Shown here: positions 33,562-40,977 of the stretch, piece by piece
How the letters are laid out: the number at the start of each line of letters is the position of its first letter
Position numbering within the stretch: the first letter of the stretch is position 1
NCBI GenBank assembly: GCA_025454915.1
Contig: JALONN010000021.1
Coordinates: forward strand, 1-42,207
DNA: 42,207 nucleotides
Reading direction: 5' to 3'
Source: Raineya sp.
GTDB lineage: Bacteria > Bacteroidota > Bacteroidia > Cytophagales > Thermonemataceae
Notes under the pieces: model-generated
What the model was told of the DNA's origin: nothing
Seen by the model: the letters and a program-made list of their open reading frames with translations, nothing else
Databases searched by the model: none
Translations under genes and position numbers: made by a program

Positions 33562-34092
33562 ATGAATAAATTATTTATTTTACTCCTTCTTTTAAGCTCT
33601 TGTAATAGTATAAAAAGGACTTATGTAGATTTCTATTTAGGACCTAAAAATGTGTCCGCTGATGGCTGGACTATAGGTCCTCATCTAGGTATTTTTCTCT
33701 ATTCATCCAATTATCCTAAAAAAAGTGTGAAAGAAAAGTATTCAAAAAGAAAATATATAACCTACAATAAATATAGAAAAGTATATGCATCCTATTATTT
33801 TAGAAAAAATATACCCATAGATACACTAAATGTGTGGTTAGATGACATGGTTCCTGTAGCAATGGATGATTATCTAAATGTTAGAAAGCTTAGCCCAAGG
33901 ATATTTCTTTTGATTCATTCCAATTTAAATCAAACAGATTCATTGATGATTTATGATAATCATAAAGTGATATACAAAAATCAGGCTTATAAATATGTTT
34001 CTTCTAAAATGTGGTTGTTTTTATTGAAGAAAATGCCAAAAAGTATCAAAGAAAATTGGATGTATGATTTACCTTTGAGGCGAAACTTCTAA
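33562..34092 (+). CDS. Hypothetical lipoprotein
   Basis: The protein has 176 aa. The lipobox LLSSC near residue 14, behind a short hydrophobic helix (MNKLFILLLLLSS), marks a lipoprotein. The mature part is Lys/Tyr-rich (VKEKYSKRKYITYNKYRKVYASYYF) and unlike any family I know. It is probably membrane-attached on the periplasmic side. It is followed 19 bases later by another lipoprotein gene. Confidence 0.65.
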   Translation: MNKLFILLLLLSSCNSIKRTYVDFYLGPKNVSADGWTIGPHLGIFLYSSNYPKKSVKEKYSKRKYITYNKYRKVYASYYFRKNIPIDTLNVWLDDMVPVAMDDYLNVRKLSPRIFLLIHSNLNQTDSLMIYDNHKVIYKNQAYKYVSSKMWLFLLKKMPKSIKENWMYDLPLRRNF

Positions 34093-34111
34093 ATAAAATT
34101 ATATATTTATT

Positions 34112-34645
34112 ATGAAATTTTTAATTTTATATACAATCATGTTTTCTTTATTGGGGTGTAACAACCCTAATAAGAGATTTATGCTTTTTCCAAGAGTATT
34201 TTTCAAAGGAACTGGAGTCAAGTATTTCACAAACAAAGAATTGAAAATCCTTTTCAAAAAGCACTCTGAGAATTTTGATAGAAAACCACATTTGATGGTT
34301 ATTGACACATTAGCTATCAGTTGGGATTCTACTAATGCTGAAGAAGTATATAAAGAAAGAGAAGAAAGTGATACTAGCAACCCAAGTTTATATGTAGAAA
34401 CAAAATATGCCTTAGACCCAACCAAAACAGTATTTTTATATCATACATCTAAGAAAAACTTGTATTATGCTTACACTATTTTAAAATTACCCAAGAATTT
34501 ATATGTCAGTTATGAGCCTCCTAATAAATTCCCAGAAGAAGCAAGCAGATTTTATGATTCAGTAAAAATAGAAAAAAGAACTTTAGACTCAATCAAGCAA
34601 AGGTTTTTAAATAGAAAATTGCGTAGGATTAATATCAATGATTGA
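34112..34645 (+). CDS. Hypothetical lipoprotein
   Basis: The protein has 177 aa. The signal sequence MKFLILYTIMFSLLGC ends in a lipobox cysteine (C16). No family is recognised; the mature part has a central YVETKYALDPTKTVFLYHTS and a highly basic C-terminus. It lies directly behind the other lipoprotein gene and probably shares its transcript. Confidence 0.65.
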   Translation: MKFLILYTIMFSLLGCNNPNKRFMLFPRVFFKGTGVKYFTNKELKILFKKHSENFDRKPHLMVIDTLAISWDSTNAEEVYKEREESDTSNPSLYVETKYALDPTKTVFLYHTSKKNLYYAYTILKLPKNLYVSYEPPNKFPEEASRFYDSVKIEKRTLDSIKQRFLNRKLRRININD

Positions 34646-34670
34646 TTATTCATAATTTCTCACCTATCAC

Positions 34671-35666
34671 TTAAATTTTATTACTTTTTTCTATCTTTTC
34701 ATTACTCAAGGTCATCATACAGTTAAAATGACCTTTCGGGCATGTTTTTTTGCCTAATCTGGAGCAGGGACGGCAATCTAAATCTTTATTTTCGATAATT
34801 TCGTGAGGTGTTTGGTATGGGTACAAGCCCAGTTCAGGGGTTGTGCCTCCAAAAATAGCATATATTTTCTTCTGAAAGCAGGCTGCAATATGCATCAAAC
34901 CTGTATCGTGTCCGTAGAGGTACTCTGCTTGGCTCACCACAGAAGCAGATTGCCCAATATTCAGTTTCCCACACAGATTTAAAATAAAATTGGGGCGTTT
35001 TTCTGCAAAATAAATTTCTATTTCATTGGCTATTTCTTTGTCCTCTTTACCACCTACCAACACCACAGGCTTTTGTATGTTTTCACAAAACTCTATCAAT
35101 TTCTCAAGTGGCAGTCTTTTAGTATAATAACTAGCCCCTATTACAAAAGCCACAAAGCCATTTTGATGTGATAAAGGAAAAAAATCTTTTTGAATAATAT
35201 TTCTTTCAGGAATAATAAGTTCCAAGCCTTTGTTATCTGGCTTTACGCCCAAAGGTGCAACAGTTTGTAAGTATCTGTCAGCCACATGATTTTGAGGCAA
35301 AGCATCTTTTTTTTGAAGGCTTACATACTGCCATTTCTGAAAGGTGAGTTTAGGATAAGAAAAACTTTTAACACCCCACAAACGCATTTTAAGCCACAGA
35401 GTTCTCAGATTTTTGTGTAAATCAATAATGTAATCGTAATTTTCTGTTTTAAGTCTTGAAATCAGATTGTTCAAGCCTTTTTCATCTAAAAATTGGAGTT
35501 TATCAATATGTGGATTGCACTCAAAAAGCTCTCCATAAGCCTTTTTAGTAGCAAAATGCAATTCGCAGTTCAACTGTTCTTTCAGGCAACGAAGTACAGG
35601 CGTTACCCAAATACAGTCCCCAATAGACGAAAAACGTATAACGAGTATTTTGGATTTCTTATTCAA
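34671..35666 (-). CDS. Family 9 glycosyltransferase (heptosyltransferase-like)
   Basis: The protein has 331 aa. The GT9 signatures are KILVIRFSSIGDCIWVTPVLRCL at the N-terminus, DYIIDLHKNLRT, VVLVGGKEDKEIANEIE and YLYGHDTGLMHIAACF near residue 250. A short cysteine-rich tail (CRPCSRLGKKTCPKGHFNC) resembles LPS heptosyltransferases. It is probably cytosolic and transfers a sugar onto lipopolysaccharide or another glycan; the acceptor is unknown. It is divergent from the M23 gene with a 57-base gap. Confidence 0.88.
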   Translation of the reverse strand: MNKKSKILVIRFSSIGDCIWVTPVLRCLKEQLNCELHFATKKAYGELFECNPHIDKLQFLDEKGLNNLISRLKTENYDYIIDLHKNLRTLWLKMRLWGVKSFSYPKLTFQKWQYVSLQKKDALPQNHVADRYLQTVAPLGVKPDNKGLELIIPERNIIQKDFFPLSHQNGFVAFVIGASYYTKRLPLEKLIEFCENIQKPVVLVGGKEDKEIANEIEIYFAEKRPNFILNLCGKLNIGQSASVVSQAEYLYGHDTGLMHIAACFQKKIYAIFGGTTPELGLYPYQTPHEIIENKDLDCRPCSRLGKKTCPKGHFNCMMTLSNEKIEKSNKI

Positions 35667-35723
35667 AATTCAGATTTTTGGAAAGCAAATTAAACAAAAT
35701 ATCACTTTACAAACAAATTACCA

Positions 35724-36389
35724 ATGTTCGCAAACACTCATTTTGCTCCTGTTACCCCTTTTAAATTAGACGAAACAGATACAATCGTTTTAGACCTTTC
35801 TGCAAGTAACACAGAACTTTCAGATGCATTCAACTGGGATACAGCAACTTTCGATAAATGGCTTAAAAACACGCTTGTCTCTCATCAGAAAAAAGCAGCT
35901 ATTGGTGGTTATTTAGAAAAAAGAGGAATTTATAGAAGAAGCGAACATTTTGGTTCTGAGGTAGAAGCTCGCAATATTCATTTGGGTATTGACATTTGGG
36001 CAGAGGCAGGAACACCTATTTTTGCTCCTTATCATGGCAAAATTCATAGTTTTCAGAATAATAATAATTTTGGAGATTATGGTCCAACCATTATTTTAGA
36101 ACACACTATTGAGGAACTTACATTTTATACTTTGTACGGACATTTGAGTTTAGAATCTTTAGATGGTAAAACAGAAGGGCAAACTATTGAGCAAGGTGAA
36201 CAATTTGCCGATTTTGGCGATTTTCCTATCAATGGTGATTGGTCACCTCATTTGCATTTTCAGGTAATATTAGATTTACAAGGTAAAAAAGGGGATTTTT
36301 TCGGAGTTTGTGAGGAATCTCAGATAGAATTTTATCAAAAAATTTGTCCTAATTCAAACTTTATAATTCAAAGTAATTTAATAAAATAG
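35724..36389 (+). CDS. M23-type metallopeptidase without signal peptide
   Basis: The protein has 221 aa. LysM/lysostaphin-type M23 motifs are HLGIDIW (HxxxD) at ~106, YGHLSL and the HLHF near residue 180. Start MFANTHFAPVTPF is soluble and no hydrophobic leader is present, so the protein is probably cytosolic. M23 peptidases normally act in the wall, so this could process recycled peptidoglycan fragments or have another substrate. In some proteins this domain is fused to a class III aminotransferase. It leads an operon with a transporter and murQ. Confidence 0.8.
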   Translation: MFANTHFAPVTPFKLDETDTIVLDLSASNTELSDAFNWDTATFDKWLKNTLVSHQKKAAIGGYLEKRGIYRRSEHFGSEVEARNIHLGIDIWAEAGTPIFAPYHGKIHSFQNNNNFGDYGPTIILEHTIEELTFYTLYGHLSLESLDGKTEGQTIEQGEQFADFGDFPINGDWSPHLHFQVILDLQGKKGDFFGVCEESQIEFYQKICPNSNFIIQSNLIK

Positions 36390-36403
36390 GCAAACAAAAT
36401 TTT

Positions 36404-36411
36404 TATTTTTG
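36404..36411 (+). promoter_or_regulatory. Candidate -7 promoter element (TAnnTTTG)
   Basis: TATTTTTG exactly fits the Bacteroidota sigma-A -7 consensus, but I see no TTG at the -33 distance. If real, it would initiate about 10-15 bases before the TTG start of the transporter gene. Confidence 0.25.
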
Positions 36412-36428
36412 CAAAAAAATCTACTGTT

Positions 36429-38321
36429 TTGTTTGTTAAAAAATCTATTACACAAGTGAAACAACTCTTCCGTAAAAAAAGTATTGACCAAATTTTATCA
36501 GATGTAAACTCCGGATATAGCGAAGCTGAACACAGTTCAGGGCTTAATAAAAGTTTGGGTTTGTTAGATTTAACTTCTTTGGGTATTGCTGCCATCATTG
36601 GAGCTGGTATTTTTGCCACCATAGGCAAGGCTTCATACGATGGAGGTCCTGCTGTTTCGTTATTATTTATATTTGTAGCAATTGCCTGTATTTTTTCGGC
36701 TTTGTGTTATGCCCAATTTGCTTCAATTATACCTGTAAGTGGTAGTGCTTATACGTATTCTTACGCAACTTTTGGCGAACTGGTGGCTTGGATTATTGGT
36801 TGGGCTTTGATTTTAGAATATTCAGTAGGCAATATTGTGGTGGCTATTTCGTGGTCAGGATATTTTACGGGTTTTCTACAAGGATTTGGGATTGAGTTTC
36901 CTCAGTTTCTCTCTACCAATTATACAGAAGCAAAGTTAGGATTTGAAGAAGGCTCAAAGCTCCTTTCAGAAGGAGTTTTATTAAAAGATTTACCTCCAAA
37001 TATCAAGGAAGGTTATCTGGCATGGAAAAATGCACCTCAAATGGGTGGTTTAAGACTGATTGCTGACTTGCCTGCATTTATGAGTGTGTTTCTTGTTTCT
37101 ATTTTAGCTTATATCGGTATTAAAGAATCTAAGAATGCCAGCAATATTATGGTGGCTGTTAAAGTGATTGTGGTTTTTGTTGTGATTATAGTAGGTGTTG
37201 GATATGTGAATACTTCTAATTGGAGCCCTTTTGCACCCAATGGAGCTGATGGTGTTTTGAAAGGTATTGCAGCTATTTTCTTTTCTTATATCGGTTTTGA
37301 TGCTGTTTCGACTACAGCTGAAGAGTGTAAAAATCCACAAAGAGATTTGCCCAAAGCCATGATTCTATCTGTGGTTATTTCTACGATTTTGTATGTATTG
37401 GTTACGCTTGTGCTTACAGGCGTAATGCACTATACAAAATTGAATACTGATGACCCTTTGGCTGCTATGTTTAGTTTCCTGAAGATGGATTTCTTATCAG
37501 GGATTGTAGCCGTAAGTGCTATTTTTGCTATGACAAGTGTACTTTTGGTTTTCCAATTGGGGCAACCTCGTATCTGGATGACCATGAGCCGTGATGGGCT
37601 TTTACCCCAGCGTTTTTCTTCCATTCATCCAAAGTTTAAAACACCTGCTTTTTCTACCATTATAGCAGGCTTAATGGTAGCTATCCCTGCACCTTTTATT
37701 ACTATTGGCTTTGTGGTAGATTTGACGAGTATCGGAACATTATTTGCCTTTATTTTGGTTTGTGGAGGTGTTTTAGTTTTACAAAATACGGAAAAAGGCA
37801 AAGAGCAAATTGCCAATTCTCGTTTCAAAGTGCCTTATTACAATGCTAAATTTGTGATGCCTATTATTCTTGTAGCTGGTATAGTAGCATCTATAATGTA
37901 TAATGGTAAAGCTCTTGAAGATTTCTTTACTTTTAGCAACAAAAATGCTGTGGCTTCCTTAGAACAGAAATTGGCTGATGATAAAGCGAAACTTGCAACA
38001 TCTGATAAAAAAGATGAGCAACAAGTAGTTGTAATCAACGCAGAAACACAATTGAAAGAAGAAAAAGAAAAAAGCGGAGTTCAACTATTCTTTCAACGTT
38101 TACCTCTTTGGGTGTTTTTCTTTGTGTGTTTAATGATGACTTGGCTGTCGTTTAAGAAAGACCTTTCTCTGATTCCTGTATTGGGGCTTTTAGTAAATTT
38201 TTATCTGATGTCTGAAATAGGAATTCACAATTGGATTGGCTTTTTGATTTGGCTTGCTATAGGTCTTGTAATTTACTTCAATTATGGCTATAAAAAGAGT
38301 AAATTGACAACATCAAACTAA
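36429..38321 (+). CDS. APC-family amino-acid permease (cationic amino acid transporter type)
   Basis: The protein is about 630 aa. Eleven to twelve or more helices begin with LGLLDLTSLGIAAIIGAGIFATIGK and include VSGSAYTYSYATFGELVAWIIGW, typical of CAT/YfnA-type APC transporters. Two hydrophilic insertions stand out: ~residues 160-215 and a helical segment rich in Lys, Glu and Asp (~500-545) before the last helices. No ATG exists near the start; TTG 36429 and GTG 36456 are the candidates. It lies in frame with and 39 bases after the M23 stop. MurQ follows after 6 bases. The transported amino acid cannot be read from the sequence. Confidence 0.88.
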   Translation: MFVKKSITQVKQLFRKKSIDQILSDVNSGYSEAEHSSGLNKSLGLLDLTSLGIAAIIGAGIFATIGKASYDGGPAVSLLFIFVAIACIFSALCYAQFASIIPVSGSAYTYSYATFGELVAWIIGWALILEYSVGNIVVAISWSGYFTGFLQGFGIEFPQFLSTNYTEAKLGFEEGSKLLSEGVLLKDLPPNIKEGYLAWKNAPQMGGLRLIADLPAFMSVFLVSILAYIGIKESKNASNIMVAVKVIVVFVVIIVGVGYVNTSNWSPFAPNGADGVLKGIAAIFFSYIGFDAVSTTAEECKNPQRDLPKAMILSVVISTILYVLVTLVLTGVMHYTKLNTDDPLAAMFSFLKMDFLSGIVAVSAIFAMTSVLLVFQLGQPRIWMTMSRDGLLPQRFSSIHPKFKTPAFSTIIAGLMVAIPAPFITIGFVVDLTSIGTLFAFILVCGGVLVLQNTEKGKEQIANSRFKVPYYNAKFVMPIILVAGIVASIMYNGKALEDFFTFSNKNAVASLEQKLADDKAKLATSDKKDEQQVVVINAETQLKEEKEKSGVQLFFQRLPLWVFFFVCLMMTWLSFKKDLSLIPVLGLLVNFYLMSEIGIHNWIGFLIWLAIGLVIYFNYGYKKSKLTTSN

Positions 38322-38327
38322 GAATTT

Positions 38328-39131
38328 ATGAATTATACAGAATCCTCTTCTAAATATGAGAATCTAGAACAAAAATCGATTCAAGAGCTTTTAGAAGGTA
38401 TTAATTATGAAGATAAAACTGTTCCCTTAGCTGTAGAAAAAGCTATTCCTGCTATTGAAAGACTTGTTTCTGAAATCGTTCCTCGCATGCGTATGGGAGG
38501 ACGATTGTTTTATATTGGTGCTGGTACAAGTGGTAGATTGGGCATTGTAGATGCTTCTGAATGTCCTCCTACTTTTGGCGTTCCACATGATTGGGTAATT
38601 GGTTTAATTGCTGGTGGAGATTCGGCTATCCGAAAAGCCGTAGAATTTGCCGAAGATGACAAAGAGCAGGCTTGGAAAGATCTAGAAGCATACAATATCA
38701 ATGAATTAGATATTTTGGTGGGTATAGCAGCATCAGGACGAACACCTTATGTAATAGGAGGTTTACAAAAAGCTCAGGAAAAAGGTATTTTTACAGGAAG
38801 TATTACTTGTAATCCCAATTCGGAAGTGGCTAAATATGCCAATGTAGCTATTGAAGTAATTGTGGGAGCTGAGTTTGTAACAGGTAGTACACGCATGAAA
38901 GCAGGTACAGCTCAAAAACTTGTCCTCAACATGATTTCTACGGTTACCATGATACAATTAGGCAGAATTAAAGGTAATAAAATGGTAGATATGCAACTGG
39001 CTAATCATAAGCTTATTGAACGTGGTGTGAAAATGATTATGCAGGAGCTAAGTATCTCTGAGTTAGAAGCCAAAGAACTTCTCAATCAGTATGGAAATGT
39101 GAGAAAATCCATTGAAAACTATAAAGGTTAA
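38328..39131 (+). CDS. murQ: N-acetylmuramic acid 6-phosphate etherase
   Basis: The protein has 267 aa. MurQ cleaves the lactyl ether of MurNAc-6-phosphate to give GlcNAc-6-phosphate and lactate during wall recycling. It contains the SIS-domain loop YIGAGTSGRLGIVDASECPP (catalytic-type E78), IAGGDSAIRKAVEFAEDD, VGIAASGRTPYV and FVTGSTRMKAGTAQK. The gene is last in the M23-permease-murQ set with a 6-base gap, indicating co-transcription. Confidence 0.96.
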   Translation: MNYTESSSKYENLEQKSIQELLEGINYEDKTVPLAVEKAIPAIERLVSEIVPRMRMGGRLFYIGAGTSGRLGIVDASECPPTFGVPHDWVIGLIAGGDSAIRKAVEFAEDDKEQAWKDLEAYNINELDILVGIAASGRTPYVIGGLQKAQEKGIFTGSITCNPNSEVAKYANVAIEVIVGAEFVTGSTRMKAGTAQKLVLNMISTVTMIQLGRIKGNKMVDMQLANHKLIERGVKMIMQELSISELEAKELLNQYGNVRKSIENYKG

Positions 39132-39199
39132 TTCTGAAAAGGTTGTTTTTATGATTACATTTTATTAAATTGAATCACTGATCTCAAACACTTACATCT

Positions 39200-40210
39200 A
39201 TGAAAAAAGTATATATTTTATGCTTTGTTTTCTTTGTTTCTTATGCATATGCACAAGAGAGATTACAGAATACTTTACTTCTTGGAAAACCTGATGCTGA
39301 TAAGCTTTTTAAGGCTTATGCAAGACCTGCTGCTATTATTGGAGGACTTACTCAAACAGAAGGCTGGCATCACTCTGCAAGACCTCTAAAACCTGGAAAT
39401 GTAGGTATTCAGATTATTGGAAATGTAACTCTCATTCCTGAAGATGAAGAATTATTTGATTTGCGTAGTCTAGGCTTACAAAATGGTATAATTCCTAATG
39501 GAGAAACTGGAAACTCCGCAACTGTTTTAGGACCTAGCGACGGGGGGGCAAAACTGCTTAATAGATTAACAGGAGGAGCTGGTGGCAGACCTGATACTGT
39601 TCGCTTACTCAATGGGAACGGATTGCCTGTTTTTCCATTACCAACTCTACAGTTTAATGTAGGTTTTATTAGAAATACAGAATTAAACGCCAGAGTTTTT
39701 TATATACCCATTTCGTTTGGAGATAGAGAAATATCCTTCACAAATTTTGGTTTTGGATTTAAGCATGACTTGAAGCAGTGGATTCCTTCTATTGCTTTAT
39801 CAAATTTTAGTTTGTCTTTGGTAGCAAGCTATAACAAAGCTATTGCAGAGTATGATATTGAAGTTACAAACCTGACCAACAATCCTCAAGACCAGCAATG
39901 GGTATTTAACAATACTGCTACGTCCTTTGGTATTTTAGCTTCCAAAAGATTTCCCATTCTTACATTGATGGGTGGTTTACGTTATGACAACTCTAAGACT
40001 CGTATGGACTTAAAAGGGACTTATTTAGTAGGTGATTCTCCAAGTCCTGTTGTCATAAAAGACCCTATTAGTCAAGATTTTACAGGGAGCAGACTTGGTC
40101 TAAACTTAGGGTTTAAGTTAAAGCTTGGCTGGTTCTCTTTCCATATTATAGGCACTGCCAGTAAATACTCTTCTGTAAGTGTAGGACTTGGTTTTGGGAA
40201 AAATGAATAA
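39200..40210 (+). CDS. DUF6588-like outer-membrane beta-barrel protein
   Basis: The protein has 336 aa with a signal peptide (MKKVYILCFVFFVSYAYAQ). The body fits the DUF6588 pattern: LLLGKPDADKLFKAYARPAA, GWHHSARPLKPGNVGIQIIG, then many aromatic/aliphatic strands (FYIPISFGDREISFTNFGFG) and a C-terminal barrel strand (SVSVGLGFGKNE). The barrel fold and outer-membrane location are inferred and the function is unknown. It ends before a hairpin terminator that lies very close to the next gene's start. Confidence 0.65.
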   Translation: MKKVYILCFVFFVSYAYAQERLQNTLLLGKPDADKLFKAYARPAAIIGGLTQTEGWHHSARPLKPGNVGIQIIGNVTLIPEDEELFDLRSLGLQNGIIPNGETGNSATVLGPSDGGAKLLNRLTGGAGGRPDTVRLLNGNGLPVFPLPTLQFNVGFIRNTELNARVFYIPISFGDREISFTNFGFGFKHDLKQWIPSIALSNFSLSLVASYNKAIAEYDIEVTNLTNNPQDQQWVFNNTATSFGILASKRFPILTLMGGLRYDNSKTRMDLKGTYLVGDSPSPVVIKDPISQDFTGSRLGLNLGFKLKLGWFSFHIIGTASKYSSVSVGLGFGKNE

Positions 40211-40230
40211 GAAATAATTATTTTCTCTCC

Positions 40231-40260
40231 AAAAGCTACTACATCAATAGTAGCTTTTTT
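40231..40260 (+). terminator. Intrinsic terminator before the FCP1-type gene
   Basis: AAAAGCTACTA (40231-40241) / TAGTAGCTTTT (40248-40258) is followed by Ts. The first possible ATG of the next gene is at 40268. Confidence 0.8.
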
Positions 40261-40273
40261 ATTTTAGATGATT

Positions 40274-40849
40274 ATGGAAAAAATACTTTTAATTTTAGAT
40301 TTAGATGAAACACTGATACATGCTTCCAAAACGATGATACACGAAGATTATGATTTCAAAGTGTTTCATTACTATGTTTACAAACGACCTTTTTTAGATA
40401 AATTTATTGAAATTTGTTCTGAGAATTTTCAATTAGCTATCTGGTCATCAGCCTCCGATGATTATGTACAGGAAATCGTTAGAAATATTATTCCATCTCA
40501 CATTCATTTGGCTTTTGTATGGGGAAGAAGTCGTTGTACTCCTATTATCTCACCTCAAATAGATGAATATGGGTATTATAATTTGGATATAACAAGCCAT
40601 TATGAATATGCTAAAAAGTTATTTAAAGTAAAAAGAAAAGGCTTTGATTTGAAAAGAGTACTTATCGTAGATGACACTCCTGCAAAAGTTGCAAATAACT
40701 ATGGTAATGCAATTTATGCCAAGGTATTCAAAGGAGAAAAAGATGACAAAGAATTGACAATTCTTTCAAAATACTTACTTCATCTAAAAGAAAAAGCAAA
40801 TGTAAGAACTATTGAAAAAAGATATTGGAGGCAACAAATAAATAATTAA
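40274..40849 (+). CDS. FCP1/NIF-type HAD phosphatase
   Basis: The protein is 191 aa from ATG 40274 (MEKILLILDLDETL); an ATG two codons earlier also fits. The catalytic DLDETLIHAS (D9, D11, T13) matches the FCP1/SCP/NIF (NLI-interacting factor) phosphatase family, as do FQLAIWSSASDDYVQEI and VLIVDDTPAKVANNYGN. In eukaryotes this family dephosphorylates the RNA polymerase II tail; bacterial members have uncertain substrates. The start codon lies behind a terminator hairpin, so the expression source is unclear. Confidence 0.85.
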   Translation: MEKILLILDLDETLIHASKTMIHEDYDFKVFHYYVYKRPFLDKFIEICSENFQLAIWSSASDDYVQEIVRNIIPSHIHLAFVWGRSRCTPIISPQIDEYGYYNLDITSHYEYAKKLFKVKRKGFDLKRVLIVDDTPAKVANNYGNAIYAKVFKGEKDDKELTILSKYLLHLKEKANVRTIEKRYWRQQINN

Positions 40850-40977
40850 ATATTTTTTTTGTGCTAATCTTTTAAAAACCTTACACTTAATACCTATTTT
40901 TTTAACATAGATAAATTGTAAACCTACTTACTTTTTTCTAATTTAGAAGCATATACTAATAAAATCTACTTAAGGCT
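40850..40977. other. Intergenic region before the Ig-repeat gene
   Basis: This 128-base AT-rich gap lies between the FCP1-type gene and the Ig-repeat gene. No hairpin or convincing promoter is seen. Confidence 0.35.

Noticed and set aside
34099..34425. 108-codon minus-strand frame opposite the second lipoprotein gene
   Set aside because: The plus-strand lipoprotein has a signal sequence and lipobox; the minus frame has neither a domain nor a good start.
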